Origin: an uncultured Alistipes sp.
GTDB lineage: Bacteria; Bacteroidota; Bacteroidia; Bacteroidales; Rikenellaceae
NCBI GenBank assembly: GCA_944321955.1
Contig: CALUNG010000002.1
Location: 119,051 to 183,050 of the forward strand
Direction of reading: 5' to 3'
Length of the DNA: 64,000 nucleotides
Shown here: positions 1 through 8,899 of the stretch, piece by piece
Numbering within the stretch: the stretch's first letter is position 1
How the letters are laid out: every line of letters begins with the position of its first letter
Translations under genes and position numbers: made by a program
Notes under the pieces: generated by a model
Database searches by the model: none
What the model saw: only the letters and a program-made list of their open reading frames with translations
Told to the model about the DNA's origin: nothing

Positions 1-316
1 GATATGCGTTGCTTTTCGATGTATCGTAAGCCGCGAGCAGCGATGTTTCGAGACGCGAAATGCTGTTCAAACAGAGAGAGTCGTAACGGCTGTCCCGTTC
101 ACCGAGAACGGCGATACGCGACACTGCTCTGTCGTGATCCTGCAGCGCAAGCAACATATCCTTGCCCAGCTCCATGTTCCGGCGTGAATTGTTCAGTATG
201 CTTTCCGCATCCGTACTGAGATGCCCCAATTCGAAAAGCGATATCATGCCCGATATAAACAGCAGGGTAACGATGCTTAAGAAACCGATCGTCACTCGCT
301 TGCGGATTCCTTTCAT
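1..316 (-). CDS. Membrane sensor histidine kinase, N-terminal part (cut by window edge)
   Basis: About 105 residues are visible, reading leftward from an ATG at 316 and running off the left edge. The protein starts MKGIRKRVTIGFLSIV, with a short basic leader followed by a hydrophobic segment at about residues 9-28. A helical, probably periplasmic stretch follows (FELGHLSTDAESILNNSRRN). This start closely resembles Bacteroidales sensor histidine kinases with an N-terminal membrane anchor, an extracytoplasmic helical sensor and a HAMP-kinase core. The kinase core is outside the window, so the assignment rests on the N terminus alone. A TATATTTG promoter element lies 33 bases upstream. It could also be a chemoreceptor-like or other HAMP protein. 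Confidence 0.6.
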   Translation of the reverse strand, partial: MKGIRKRVTIGFLSIVTLLFISGMISLFELGHLSTDAESILNNSRRNMELGKDMLLALQDHDRAVSRIAVLGERDSRYDSLCLNSISRLETSLLAAYDTSKSNAY

Positions 317-348
317 AAAACCATGTTTTTTATCAACACTTTGTATCG

Positions 349-356
349 CAAATATA
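349..356 (-). promoter_or_regulatory. Putative -7 element of the sensor kinase gene
   Basis: On the minus strand this reads TATATTTG, an exact match to the Bacteroidetes primary-sigma -7 consensus TAnnTTTG, 33 bases before the kinase start. There is no clean TTTG at the expected -33 position, only TTTC, so this is a partial promoter. Confidence 0.45.
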
Positions 357-415
357 AGAATAAATCCCGAATATGAGAAACTCCTGCATTCTGCAACTGA
401 TGCTGAGGCTCACTG

Positions 416-1714
416 CTACTCGAGTATTTCCCCGACGGTATCGGCCGCAGGTTCAATGGACTTTATCCGTACGCAACATACGGTATTTATACGGGAGCGG
501 TCGTAACGGCACTTAACCCTTACGTAGTTACCGGTAAATCCGTACATGTATCCTCCATGCATTGTGCTTTCAAACAATACGTTATACTCCTTACCTAAAG
601 TATTCTCGCAGAAGTTGTAGTGCAGCCTGGCGCACAACTCCTCGAGACGTTTCACCCGTTCGGTCGCAACCGAAGCCGGAACCTTGTCGGGCATATCTAC
701 GGCCGGTGTACCGGGACGCTCCGAGAATGGGAAAATATGGATGAATGCCGGAGCGAGTTTCTCGAGAAACTCGTACGTCGTCTGAAAATCCGCATCCGTC
801 TCACCCGGGAAACCGACAATAACGTCGATACCGATAAAGGCATCTGGCATCAACGACCGGATCTTTGCAATACGGTCTGCATATTTGGCTGTAGTATAGC
901 GTCGGCGCATGGCTCCCAGGATCTTGTCCGAACCGCTCTGCAACGGAACATGGAAATGATGCTGGAACTTCGGCGACGAAGCGCAGAACTCTATTATCTC
1001 GTCCGTCAGCAGATTTGGCTCTATCGACGATATACGGTAACGCTCTATGCCGTCGACATCGTTAAGAGCCCGCAGCAGATCGATGAACTTTTCGCCGGTA
1101 GTGCGTCCGAAATCGCCGGTATTCACTCCGGTAATGACTATTTCGCGCTGTCCGGCGGCAGCTATGCGTCGGGCCTGTTCAACGATCTCGGCTATCGGTA
1201 TGTTGCGGCTCGAACCACGGGCGTAATGTATCGTACAATACGCACACTTGTAATCGCAACCGTCCTGAACCTTGAGGAAGGCACGCGTCCGGTCGTTGCT
1301 TGAAAAGGCGGCAAAGAAATTTGTCAACTGCTCGGTTTCGCAACTGTAAACCTGCGGTTTGCCACCGTGGCCGACGAGATCGACCACTCGTTTATATAAA
1401 TCGCCCTTATCGTTATTGCTCAGCACAATATCCACGCCGTCTATTGCTGCTATTTCGTCCGGTTTCAGCTGAGCATAACACCCCGTAACGGCAATGATGG
1501 CCGACGGGTTGCGGCGGTGGAGTTTGCGTATCAGATTGCGGCACTTCTTGTCGGCATGCTCGGTAACCGAACAGCTGTTTATCACGCATATGTCGGCATC
1601 GGCGGTCGGAGCTACACGCTCGAATCCGCCAGCCTCGAATTCGCGGGCAAGGGTAGAACTCTCTGAAAAATTGAGTTTGCAACCCAATGTATGGAAACTT
1701 ACTCTGCGGGACAT
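416..1714 (-). CDS. mtaB: tRNA (N6-L-threonylcarbamoyladenosine(37)-C2)-methylthiotransferase MtaB
   Basis: A radical-SAM methylthiotransferase of 432 residues that converts t6A37 to ms2t6A37 in ANN-decoding tRNAs. The N-terminal domain carries the cluster cysteines (HTLGCKLN, NSCSV, KKCRN). The radical-SAM CxxxCxxC motif is GCDYKCAYC. The central barrel and a C-terminal TRAM-like domain follow (GFTGNYVRVK). The TLGCKLN start and overall length favour MtaB over MiaB or RimO. The start was set at MSRRVSFH; an in-frame ATG 21 bases further upstream (1735) would add MTKTTKL. The gene is transcribed leftward and diverges from the zinc permease gene, with about 100 bases between them. No oddities were seen. 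Confidence 0.93.
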   Translation of the reverse strand: MSRRVSFHTLGCKLNFSESSTLAREFEAGGFERVAPTADADICVINSCSVTEHADKKCRNLIRKLHRRNPSAIIAVTGCYAQLKPDEIAAIDGVDIVLSNNDKGDLYKRVVDLVGHGGKPQVYSCETEQLTNFFAAFSSNDRTRAFLKVQDGCDYKCAYCTIHYARGSSRNIPIAEIVEQARRIAAAGQREIVITGVNTGDFGRTTGEKFIDLLRALNDVDGIERYRISSIEPNLLTDEIIEFCASSPKFQHHFHVPLQSGSDKILGAMRRRYTTAKYADRIAKIRSLMPDAFIGIDVIVGFPGETDADFQTTYEFLEKLAPAFIHIFPFSERPGTPAVDMPDKVPASVATERVKRLEELCARLHYNFCENTLGKEYNVLFESTMHGGYMYGFTGNYVRVKCRYDRSRINTVCCVRIKSIEPAADTVGEILE

Positions 1715-1841
1715 GAGTTTTGTTGTTTTCGTCAAAAAATCGACAACGAAGGTATAAAAAGTGAATGAAAGTAGGAAAACTTTAAGGATAATAGAATAAA
1801 AAAATGTATTTTTACGGGCTTAAATCGAGAATACCGCCAGG

Positions 1842-2687
1842 ATGAATTTCATTCACGACATCATACAATACGGATACCTCTCAAATGCACTCGCTGCCTG
1901 CATACTGTCGGGCATATTATGCGGCATTGCAGGCACTTACGTCGTATGTCGCCGTATGGTGTTTCTGAGCGGAGGAATAACCCACGCTTCATTCGGAGGT
2001 CTGGGCATAGCCTTCTATCTCGGCACAAACCCCATACTCGGGGCCATGTTGTTCGCCGTGGCATCGTCGCTCGGCATCGAATGGGCAAGCTCGAAAGGCA
2101 AGATTCGCGAGGACTCGGCAATCGGCATAATGTGGGGTTTCGGCATGGCAGTAGGTGCACTGTTCATGAGCCTGCGCCCGGGTTATACTTCCGGAGATCT
2201 GTCGAGCTATCTGTTCGGAAGCATCATAACCGTAACCGACTCCGACGTCATAGCCCTCGGCATATTGACAGTCGCGATAGTTCTGGGCACGATTCTGTGG
2301 CTTAGGCCGGTAATGTACGTCGCATTCGACCGTGAATTTGCAAGCAGCCAGGGCGTACACACCAAAATCGTCTCGTATGCCATGGCGGCGATTCTGGCCG
2401 TGACGATCGTCATGTCGATACGCATAATGGGCATAGTTCTGCTCATTTCGTTGCTGACGATGCCCGTAGCGATAGTCAACCTCTTCAGCAAATCGTACGC
2501 AAGAATCACATTATGGTCGGCCATAACGGCCTCGGTGTCAAGCGTTTCCGGCGTCGTTGCGAGCTACTATCTCGAAGTTCCTTCGGGTGCCGCCATAATA
2601 TTTATACTCACAATTACGCTTATTATAGCAAAGTGTTATCTTTGCATAACGAAAGTCAGGAAAAAGGCCGATGAAAACCATACATAA
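1842..2687 (+). CDS. znuB: Metal (zinc/manganese) ABC transporter permease, ZnuB-like
   Basis: A 281-residue inner-membrane permease of the ABC-3 family, with about eight or nine hydrophobic helices. Family signatures are SGGITHASFGG near residue 43, REDSAIGIMWG near 91 and the ISLLTMPVAI segment near 205. It should form the channel for zinc, or a similar divalent metal, together with a binding protein and an ATPase. No partner lies next to it. The matching ZnuA-like lipoprotein and ZnuC-like ATPase are at 56486-58107 on the same strand, and I see no second permease there, so the three probably work together. The last 17 bases overlap the next gene, which suggests translational coupling. An imperfect -7 element (TATTTTTA, 1807-1814) lies upstream. 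Confidence 0.85.
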   Translation: MNFIHDIIQYGYLSNALAACILSGILCGIAGTYVVCRRMVFLSGGITHASFGGLGIAFYLGTNPILGAMLFAVASSLGIEWASSKGKIREDSAIGIMWGFGMAVGALFMSLRPGYTSGDLSSYLFGSIITVTDSDVIALGILTVAIVLGTILWLRPVMYVAFDREFASSQGVHTKIVSYAMAAILAVTIVMSIRIMGIVLLISLLTMPVAIVNLFSKSYARITLWSAITASVSSVSGVVASYYLEVPSGAAIIFILTITLIIAKCYLCITKVRKKADENHT

Positions 2688-4161
2688 ACTTGTCCTCAAG
2701 GCATATCTGGGCCCGATGCTCATGACATTCTTCATCGTCATATTCGTGCTGATGATGAATTTCGTGTGGCGTTACATCGACGAGCTTGTCGGCAAGGGTC
2801 TCGACGCCATGGTCATCATCGAGCTGCTCTGTTACGCCACGGTCAACATGATTACGATGGGATTGCCGCTTGCCATGCTTCTGGCAGCCATAATGACCAT
2901 GGGCAACCTCGGCGAAAACTACGAGTTGCTTGCCATGAAATCGGCCGGCATGTCGCTTCCGAGAATACTCAAGCCGCTCATAATCGTCGTCGGGTTGATA
3001 TCCATAAGCGGCTTTTTCATCATCAACGACCTCGTACCGTACTGCAACCGCAAGATGTACAGTATCATATACGACATCCGGCAGCAGAAACAGACGCTCG
3101 AGTTTCAGGACGGACTCTTCTTCACCGGTATCGAGAACATGAGCATCCGCGTCGAAAAGCAGGACCCCAAGACGCATCTGCTTCGCGGCATTCTCATCTA
3201 CGACAACCGCAACATCAACGGCAACATGACCACGACGGTGGCCGATTCGGGATACATACGTCTCTCGGACAACAAGAAGTTTCTGCTCGTAACGCTCTAT
3301 CACGGTGAAACATACGAACAGACCCGAAACAATCAGTGGTACAAGAAGAGCGCCCTGCGCCACCACACGTTCGACCGGCAGGACGGTACCATACCGATGT
3401 CAGGATTCGATTTCGAGCGCAGCGACGCGAGTGCGTTCGGCGGCAGCAGCCAGACCCGCAACATAACGGAGTTGCAACACGCCATCGACTCGCTCGACAT
3501 CCTCGTAAACAACGCCACGACAAGCTCCTATGAACCTCTGCTCAAGCAACAGATATTCCAGAAGGACGAGAATATCCTTGCCCGTCCGGGTGATTCGCTA
3601 TATGTGGACCGAAGCGACTATCGCGCCATGCTGGCCACAGACTCGATACCCGATCTCGGCATGCGCGACAAGAACAGCATCTGGAAATCGGCGCGCAATG
3701 CAGCCAAGAGCTCCCGCAACATGTTCGCCTTCGACGAATCGACGGCCAAGGAGGCGCTCAACCAGCTGTACCGAAGCAAGAACGAATGGCATCGCAAACT
3801 TGCGTTCCCCGTTTCGATCATGATATTCTTCCTGATCGGGGCACCGCTCGGGGCGATCATCCGCAAGGGAGGTCTCGGAATGCCGATAGTCGTCTCGGTC
3901 ATATTCTTCGTCATATACTACATCATAAGTATATCGGGCGAGAAGATGGCACGCGAGGGTGACTGGAGCTCGCTTCTGGGCATGTGGATATCATCCATAA
4001 TACTTGCTCCGGTAGCCGTCTACCTGACCTACAAGGCAACCAACGACTCGGCACTGCTCGATGTCGACTGGTATGTCGGCAAATACAAATATTACAAGGA
4101 AAAGTTTATAGCCCGCCTGCCCCGGAAGTGGCAAGAGAGACTAAACAAGGAAAAGAAATGA
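2671..4161 (+). CDS. LptF/LptG (YjgP/YjgQ) family lipopolysaccharide-export permease
   Basis: A 496-residue inner-membrane protein. Three N-terminal helices (from LVLKAYLGPMLMTFFIV, through the FYDLVPY-like NDLVPYCNRKM region) precede a long soluble beta-jellyroll-type domain at roughly residues 110-370. Three more helices close the protein (FPVSIMIFFLIGAPLGAIIRKGG and onward). This is the layout of LptF/LptG, which draw lipopolysaccharide from the inner membrane with the LptB ATPase and pass it to LptC. Which of the two subunits this is cannot be told from sequence alone. The gene overlaps the zinc permease gene by 17 bases and fmt by 4 bases (ATGA). Confidence 0.88.
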   Translation: MKTIHKLVLKAYLGPMLMTFFIVIFVLMMNFVWRYIDELVGKGLDAMVIIELLCYATVNMITMGLPLAMLLAAIMTMGNLGENYELLAMKSAGMSLPRILKPLIIVVGLISISGFFIINDLVPYCNRKMYSIIYDIRQQKQTLEFQDGLFFTGIENMSIRVEKQDPKTHLLRGILIYDNRNINGNMTTTVADSGYIRLSDNKKFLLVTLYHGETYEQTRNNQWYKKSALRHHTFDRQDGTIPMSGFDFERSDASAFGGSSQTRNITELQHAIDSLDILVNNATTSSYEPLLKQQIFQKDENILARPGDSLYVDRSDYRAMLATDSIPDLGMRDKNSIWKSARNAAKSSRNMFAFDESTAKEALNQLYRSKNEWHRKLAFPVSIMIFFLIGAPLGAIIRKGGLGMPIVVSVIFFVIYYIISISGEKMAREGDWSSLLGMWISSIILAPVAVYLTYKATNDSALLDVDWYVGKYKYYKEKFIARLPRKWQERLNKEKK

Positions 4162-5141
4162 TTATGAACGCCAAGGATCTGCGCATAGTTTTCATGGGCA
4201 CGCCCGAATTTGCCGTGCCGTCGCTTACGGCTCTGGTCGAGAACGGATACAACGTCGTCGCCGTGGTGACGACACCGGACAAGCCGGCCGGCCGTGGACT
4301 GAAGATGCACGAAAGCGAGGTAAAGCAGGCCGCCGTGAAATTCGGGTTGCCGATACTGCAACCGGTAAAACTGAAGGATCCTGAGTTTGTCGAATCCATG
4401 AAGGCGCTGCGGCCCGATCTCGGAATAGTCATAGCGTTCCGCATGCTGCCCGAGATAATATGGGCCATGCCTACGTTCGGAACGTTCAACCTGCACGCAT
4501 CGCTGCTGCCTCAATACCGAGGGGCCGCCCCGATAAACTGGGCCATCATCAACGGCGAAAAGGAGACGGGCGTGACCACCTTCATGCTCAATCGCGAGAT
4601 AGACAAGGGCGGCATAATCGGCCAGATACACGAACCGATAAACGATGATGATACGGTCGGCACGCTGTACGACCGTCTCATGATGATCGGCACAGGTCTC
4701 GTCCTCGACACCGTGAACAGGATTGCGGCAGGGGATATCAACCCCGTGGAGCAGCAGAACATCGACGAAAGTACGCTCAAGCCTGCACCCAAGATATTCA
4801 AGGAGGACTGCCGTATTGAGTGGAACCGGGAAGGGCGTCGAATAGTCGATTTCATTCGCGGTCTGTCTCCATATCCGGCTGCATGGACCGAATTTCATTC
4901 GGCTGACGGTTCAGCGCCTCTTGCCGTAAAGATCTACTCGGTGCGCTTCATGCCCGGCAATAACGACGGGACGGCTCCCGGAACATTGTCGAGCGACGGC
5001 AAAAGCTACATACGCATATCGTGTGCGGATGGCAGCATAGATATATCGGAGCTTCAGATAGCAGGCAAGAAACGCATGTCTGTCAAGGAGTTGCTTCTCG
5101 GGTTCCGCAATATATACAAATATAAGTGCAGCCTGCAATGA
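4158..5141 (+). CDS. fmt: Methionyl-tRNA formyltransferase
   Basis: A cytosolic enzyme of 327 residues that formylates initiator Met-tRNA using 10-formyltetrahydrofolate. The formyltransferase domain begins LRIVFMGTPEFAVPSL. It carries the folate/catalytic signature FNLHASLLPQYRGAAPINWAI near residue 107. The C-terminal OB-fold domain ends near FRNIYKYK. The start was placed at the ATG overlapping the stop of the LPS permease gene (ATGA, 4158-4161). A second ATG six bases later (MNAKDL) is an alternative. The 3' end overlaps the next gene by the same ATGA arrangement, indicating a tightly coupled run. Confidence 0.96.
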   Translation: MIMNAKDLRIVFMGTPEFAVPSLTALVENGYNVVAVVTTPDKPAGRGLKMHESEVKQAAVKFGLPILQPVKLKDPEFVESMKALRPDLGIVIAFRMLPEIIWAMPTFGTFNLHASLLPQYRGAAPINWAIINGEKETGVTTFMLNREIDKGGIIGQIHEPINDDDTVGTLYDRLMMIGTGLVLDTVNRIAAGDINPVEQQNIDESTLKPAPKIFKEDCRIEWNREGRRIVDFIRGLSPYPAAWTEFHSADGSAPLAVKIYSVRFMPGNNDGTAPGTLSSDGKSYIRISCADGSIDISELQIAGKKRMSVKELLLGFRNIYKYKCSLQ

Positions 5142-5632
5142 TTTACAACAACGACAATGTGCGACGTCAGGATCGTCTGCTGCCGCACGACAGAGCCGTG
5201 CAGCTGCTTACCGAGGGAGAGTTCGGCATTCTGTCGATGCAGGCCGAAGAGGGCGGAGGTTACGGCGTCCCGGTAAATTTCGTATGGGACGGCAGTGACC
5301 GCATCTACATACACTGCGCTCCCGAAGGTCGCAAGTTGCGATGCCTGACACATTGCGACAGGGTGTCGTTCTGTGTCATCGGCCACACACGTCCCATTCC
5401 CAAAATGTTCACAACGGAGTACGAAAGCATCATTCTCTCTTGCCGGGCAGCCATTGGTCTGACGGAAGCGGAGCGCATGTCCGCCCTCGAGGCCATCATC
5501 GACAAATATTCGCCAGCAAACAAGGCTGTCGGACTCAAGTACGCCGAAAAGTCGTTTCACCGCACCGAGATCATCCGGTTGACGATCGAAGAGTGGAGCG
5601 GCAAAAGCAAGTCGCTCGGCCGCAGGCAATAA
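5138..5632 (+). CDS. Pyridoxamine 5'-phosphate oxidase-like flavoprotein (NimA/5-nitroimidazole-reductase type)
   Basis: A 164-residue protein of the split-barrel flavin/heme-binding superfamily. It opens NVRRQDRLL and carries YGVPVNFVWDG and IYIHCAPEGRKLRCL, the pattern of Nim-type proteins, which place a conserved histidine in the cofactor site. It ends in an IIRLTIEEWSGKSK segment also typical of the group. Some relatives reduce nitroimidazoles, but most chromosomal members have no known substrate, so resistance should not be assumed. The start ATG overlaps the fmt stop. Its stop lies 5 bases from the stop of the convergent peroxiredoxin gene, with no obvious terminator between them. Confidence 0.82.
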   Translation: MIYNNDNVRRQDRLLPHDRAVQLLTEGEFGILSMQAEEGGGYGVPVNFVWDGSDRIYIHCAPEGRKLRCLTHCDRVSFCVIGHTRPIPKMFTTEYESIILSCRAAIGLTEAERMSALEAIIDKYSPANKAVGLKYAEKSFHRTEIIRLTIEEWSGKSKSLGRRQ

Positions 5633-5637
5633 TCAAT

Positions 5638-6363
5638 CTACAGACTCTTTACTGTCTCCTTATCGTGTTCGGCCGGTGCTGTGACATCGCGCCACGACTT
5701 CACGCAGAAGTACCAGTCGTAACAACGCTCGCCATCCTTTTTACGGCCCTCCATATTGCGGTCAGCCTCGGCATGCGAATCCGTGGCCGGTACGATGATG
5801 TCGTCACCGGGCCTCCAGTCGGCCGGCAAGGCAACACCATATCGATCTACGGCCTGCAGTCCCTGCAGCGTCCGCTTTATCTCGTCGAAATTACGACCCA
5901 ACGTAGGCGGATAATAGATGATGGCCCGCACGATTGCGGCCGGATCGATAAAAAATACGGCACGTACGGCCTTTGTCGAGCTGACCGACTGCGAGACCAT
6001 ACCGTACTTGCGGGCGATCTCCATCGTCGGGTCGGCCACGAGCGGGAACCGCACATCGACATTACGCAATCCCTTGAATTCGATCTTCTCACGAATGGAA
6101 CGCAACCATGCGATATGGCTGGCGACATTGCCTACCGACAGCCCCACAAGTGCACAGTTCATCTTTTCCAGTTCCGGCCGCAGCTTCTCGAACATCATGA
6201 ATTCGGTTGTGCACACCGGTGTGAAATCCGAAGGGTGGCTGAACAGAATCACCCATTTACCTTTGTAGTCGGACGGGAACATCATAGTTCCCTGCGTTGT
6301 CTCGGCAGTAAACTCCGGAGCGCGTTCGCCTATGAGAGGCATGTGTAAAGTTTCATTCTCCAT
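5638..6363 (-). CDS. Peroxiredoxin, archaeal-type Prx6 with C-terminal cysteine pair
   Basis: A thiol peroxidase of 241 residues that reduces hydrogen peroxide and organic peroxides. The AhpC/TSA domain has the peroxidatic motif HPSDFTPVCTTEF (Cys51 in this numbering) and the Prx6-type APEFTAETTQG start. The C-terminal dimerisation domain includes YYPPTLGRNFDEI. Near the end is CYDWYFC, two cysteines (214 and 220) with five residues between them, the same spacing as in archaeal Prx such as that of Aeropyrum. This suggests a 2-Cys mechanism rather than the 1-Cys mechanism of eukaryotic Prx6. The start was taken at MENETL; an ATG nine bases upstream (6372) is possible. Confidence 0.9.
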   Translation of the reverse strand: MENETLHMPLIGERAPEFTAETTQGTMMFPSDYKGKWVILFSHPSDFTPVCTTEFMMFEKLRPELEKMNCALVGLSVGNVASHIAWLRSIREKIEFKGLRNVDVRFPLVADPTMEIARKYGMVSQSVSSTKAVRAVFFIDPAAIVRAIIYYPPTLGRNFDEIKRTLQGLQAVDRYGVALPADWRPGDDIIVPATDSHAEADRNMEGRKKDGERCYDWYFCVKSWRDVTAPAEHDKETVKSL

Positions 6364-6427
6364 AACGAGCATATATTTGTTATCTGTTCACAATGCAAAA
6401 TCGATACCCGCATAATGGAAAATGCGC

Positions 6428-6462
6428 AAAAAAAGGCGTTCCGAATATCCGGAACGCCTTTT
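6428..6462 (-). terminator. Rho-independent terminator of the kor operon
   Basis: Eight-base perfect stem (GGCGTTCC / GGAACGCC) with an eight-base loop, followed on the minus strand by a run of seven T. It lies about 20 bases after the last gene of the operon. Confidence 0.88.
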
Positions 6463-6480
6463 ACCTGAATACATCGGGAG

Positions 6481-7023
6481 TCAGACCTTGTGGATGATCT
6501 CTCCTCCGTGTTTGATAGCCTCTTCGTTGGCCGGCAACATCTTCCATGCACGCTCGGGCAGCGACTTCTTGAGTCCGGCCATGACATTGTCCATGCTTAC
6601 GACGGGACACACCTTGAGGTAACCGCCCAGAATCATCGTATTGAACAGACGTGCATTGCCCATCCTTGCGCACTCCTCGGTCGCATTGATCGTATAGACA
6701 TGTATGTCCTTGCGCACTGGATGGCGCGTAATACCGTTCACGTCATAGATAAGCGTACCACCCGGTTTTACCAGAGGTTCGAACTTGTCCATCGACTGCT
6801 GGTTGAGAATGATGGCCGTATCGTACTCGTGCGCTATGGGCGATGAAATGCGCTTGTCCGAAAGGATAACGGTAACGTTGGCCGTACCACCACGCATCTC
6901 GGGGCCGTACGAAGGCATCCACGTAACCTCGTAATCCTGCATGACACCGGCATAGGCCAGGATCTTACCCATCGAAAGGACTCCCTGTCCTCCGAAACCC
7001 GCTATAATTAAAGTCTCTTTCAT
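6481..7023 (-). CDS. korC: 2-oxoacid:ferredoxin oxidoreductase, gamma subunit
   Basis: A 180-residue protein of the pyruvate/ketoisovalerate oxidoreductase catalytic domain. It begins ETLIIAGFGGQGVLSMGKILA, the glycine-rich signature of gamma subunits, followed by TWMPSYGPEMRGGTANVTVILSD-type sequence. It is the last of four genes (ferredoxin, alpha, beta, gamma) read leftward and followed by a terminator. The complex oxidatively decarboxylates a 2-oxoacid with CoA and transfers electrons to ferredoxin. In anaerobic Bacteroidetes this type is thought to interconvert 2-oxoglutarate and succinyl-CoA or to act on branched-chain 2-oxoacids; sequence alone does not decide. Confidence 0.88.
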   Translation of the reverse strand: MKETLIIAGFGGQGVLSMGKILAYAGVMQDYEVTWMPSYGPEMRGGTANVTVILSDKRISSPIAHEYDTAIILNQQSMDKFEPLVKPGGTLIYDVNGITRHPVRKDIHVYTINATEECARMGNARLFNTMILGGYLKVCPVVSMDNVMAGLKKSLPERAWKMLPANEEAIKHGGEIIHKV

Positions 7024-7041
7024 AACTTTATCTCCTTTCGA

Positions 7042-7800
7042 TTAAATATCCTTCACGTCGCCGAGCGGATAGAACGGCAGCATGTTCTGTTCGAGCCACT
7101 CGTTTGCCTGTACGGGCGACATCTTCCAGCCGCTGTTGCAGGTCGAGACAACCTCCACCATCGAAAATCCCTTTCCGGCAAGCGAGTTCTCGAAAGCCTT
7201 GCGAATCGCACGCTTGCATTTGCGCACGTTGGCAGGCGTATGCACGCTCTGGCGTGTGATGTAGCAAACGCCGTCGAGATGTGCGAGCATGTCGGCAATC
7301 TTGTACGGATATCCGTTCAGACGCGGGTCGCGGCCATACGGAGTCGTCGCCGTCTTCATGCCGAGCAGGGTAGTCGGGGCCATCTGGCCTCCGGTCATGC
7401 CGTAAATCGCATTGTTGATATATATGGCAACGATATTTTCACCACGTGCAGCCGCATGTATCGTCTCGCAAGTACCAATGGCCGACAAGTCACCGTCGCC
7501 CTGATACGTAAAGACCATCTTGTCGGGATGCAGGCGTTTGATGGCCGTTGCTACGGCGCATGCGCGTCCGTGTGCGGCCTCGGCCCAGTCGATATCGATA
7601 TAATTGTATGCAAAGACAGCGCATCCCACGGGACTTATACCGATAGTCTTCGACTGCAGGCCCATCTCCTCGATAACCTCTGCGATTAATTTGTGTACCG
7701 TGCCGTGACTGCATCCCGGGCAGTAGTGCATGACGTTGTCCAGCATGAGTTTGGACTTGGCGTACACTATGTTTTCCTGTTTCAATTCTACTTCGCCCAT
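7042..7800 (-). CDS. korB: 2-oxoacid:ferredoxin oxidoreductase, beta (thiamine pyrophosphate) subunit
   Basis: A 252-residue thiamine-diphosphate subunit. It carries the HYCPGCSHG motif near residue 26, GISPVGCAVF, and the TPP/Mg signature YQGDGDLSAIG followed by NNAIYGMTGGQMAPTT. Together with the alpha subunit it forms the active site where the 2-oxoacid is decarboxylated. The start MGEVELKQ lies 2 bases after the alpha-subunit stop, so the two are certainly co-transcribed. A gap of 18 bases separates it from the gamma-subunit gene. The length is normal for this four-subunit class. Confidence 0.92.
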   Translation of the reverse strand: MGEVELKQENIVYAKSKLMLDNVMHYCPGCSHGTVHKLIAEVIEEMGLQSKTIGISPVGCAVFAYNYIDIDWAEAAHGRACAVATAIKRLHPDKMVFTYQGDGDLSAIGTCETIHAAARGENIVAIYINNAIYGMTGGQMAPTTLLGMKTATTPYGRDPRLNGYPYKIADMLAHLDGVCYITRQSVHTPANVRKCKRAIRKAFENSLAGKGFSMVEVVSTCNSGWKMSPVQANEWLEQNMLPFYPLGDVKDI

Positions 7801-7802
7801 GA

Positions 7803-8897
7803 CTATCCTCTGTTTATGATTTTATCTTTCAAAGCCTGAAGGACCTCATCGGGAGTGAACAACGATCCTCCCTGACGTCCGTAATGTTCAACGGGAACGG
7901 CTCCGTTCACCGCAAGTTTCACGTCCTGAACCATCTGTCCGGCATTTAGTTCGGCGCTGAGGAAACCCTTCACGCGCGTTGCCAGCTCGGCAATAACCTT
8001 GGTCGGGAACGGATAGAGGGTAATCGGGCGCAGCAGGCCGACCTTCAGACCTTCGTTGCGGGCCAGCTCGACGGTTGCCGAACATATACGTGCCGACGAA
8101 CCGAATGCCACGATCACGTAGTCGGCATCATCGCACTCGATGGCCTCGTATCGCACTTCATTCTCCTCCATGGCCTTGTATTTGGCCTGCAGGCGCAAGT
8201 TGATCTTCTCCATCTCCTCCGAGCGAAGTTCGAGCGAGGTTACCACATTGCGCGGACGGTCGGGGGTCTTTCCGAAGATCGCCCAACTCTTGCACTCCTC
8301 TTCTATTTCGGCCTCGGTTCTGCGGGGACGTTGCGGCGAAAGCGTAACCTTCTCCATCATCTGACCTATGGCACCGTCGGCCAGTATCATGGCCGGATTG
8401 CGGTACTTGAACGCCAGATCAAAGGCGTCGGCCACAAAATCGTGCATCTCCTGCACCGAATTGGGGGCCAGTACAATCAGATGGAAGTCGCCGTGCGCAC
8501 CTCCCTTGCAGGCCTGGAAATAGTCGCCCTGCGACGGCTGAATGGTTCCGAGTCCCGGACCGCCGCGCTGGCAGTTGACTATCAAGCACGGCAACTCTGC
8601 TCCGGCAAGATAACTCATGCCTTCGCTCATCAGGCTGACGCCGGGGCTCGACGACGAAGTCATCACACGTTTTCCCGTAGCGGCACCGCCGTACAACATG
8701 TTCACCGACGCGATCTCCGACTCGGCCTGAAGCACGACCATACCCGTAGTCTCCCAGGGCTTGAGCTCCATCAGGGTCTCCATCACCTCCGACTGCGGAG
8801 TAATGGGGTAGCCGAAGTAACCGTCGCAACCGTAACGAATGGCAGCATGAGCTATCACCTCGTTACCTTTCATCAGTTTTACCTCTTTCTCTGCCAT
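7803..8897 (-). CDS. korA: 2-oxoacid:ferredoxin oxidoreductase, alpha subunit (VorB/KorA type)
   Basis: A 364-residue subunit with the pyrimidine-binding domain (GYPITPQSEVMETL near residue 28; SSSPGVSLMSEGMSYLAGAELP). Domain II lies in the C-terminal third, around YVIVAFGSSARICSATVE. Databases often name this type 3-methyl-2-oxobutanoate dehydrogenase subunit VorB, although the Bacteroidetes set is frequently discussed as 2-oxoglutarate:ferredoxin oxidoreductase. The start was taken at MAEKEVKLMKG, 2 bases after the ferredoxin-subunit stop. A longer upstream reading would run back through the ferredoxin gene and is not supported. Confidence 0.92.
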   Translation of the reverse strand: MAEKEVKLMKGNEVIAHAAIRYGCDGYFGYPITPQSEVMETLMELKPWETTGMVVLQAESEIASVNMLYGGAATGKRVMTSSSSPGVSLMSEGMSYLAGAELPCLIVNCQRGGPGLGTIQPSQGDYFQACKGGAHGDFHLIVLAPNSVQEMHDFVADAFDLAFKYRNPAMILADGAIGQMMEKVTLSPQRPRRTEAEIEEECKSWAIFGKTPDRPRNVVTSLELRSEEMEKINLRLQAKYKAMEENEVRYEAIECDDADYVIVAFGSSARICSATVELARNEGLKVGLLRPITLYPFPTKVIAELATRVKGFLSAELNAGQMVQDVKLAVNGAVPVEHYGRQGGSLFTPDEVLQALKDKIINRG

Positions 8898-8899
8898 AG

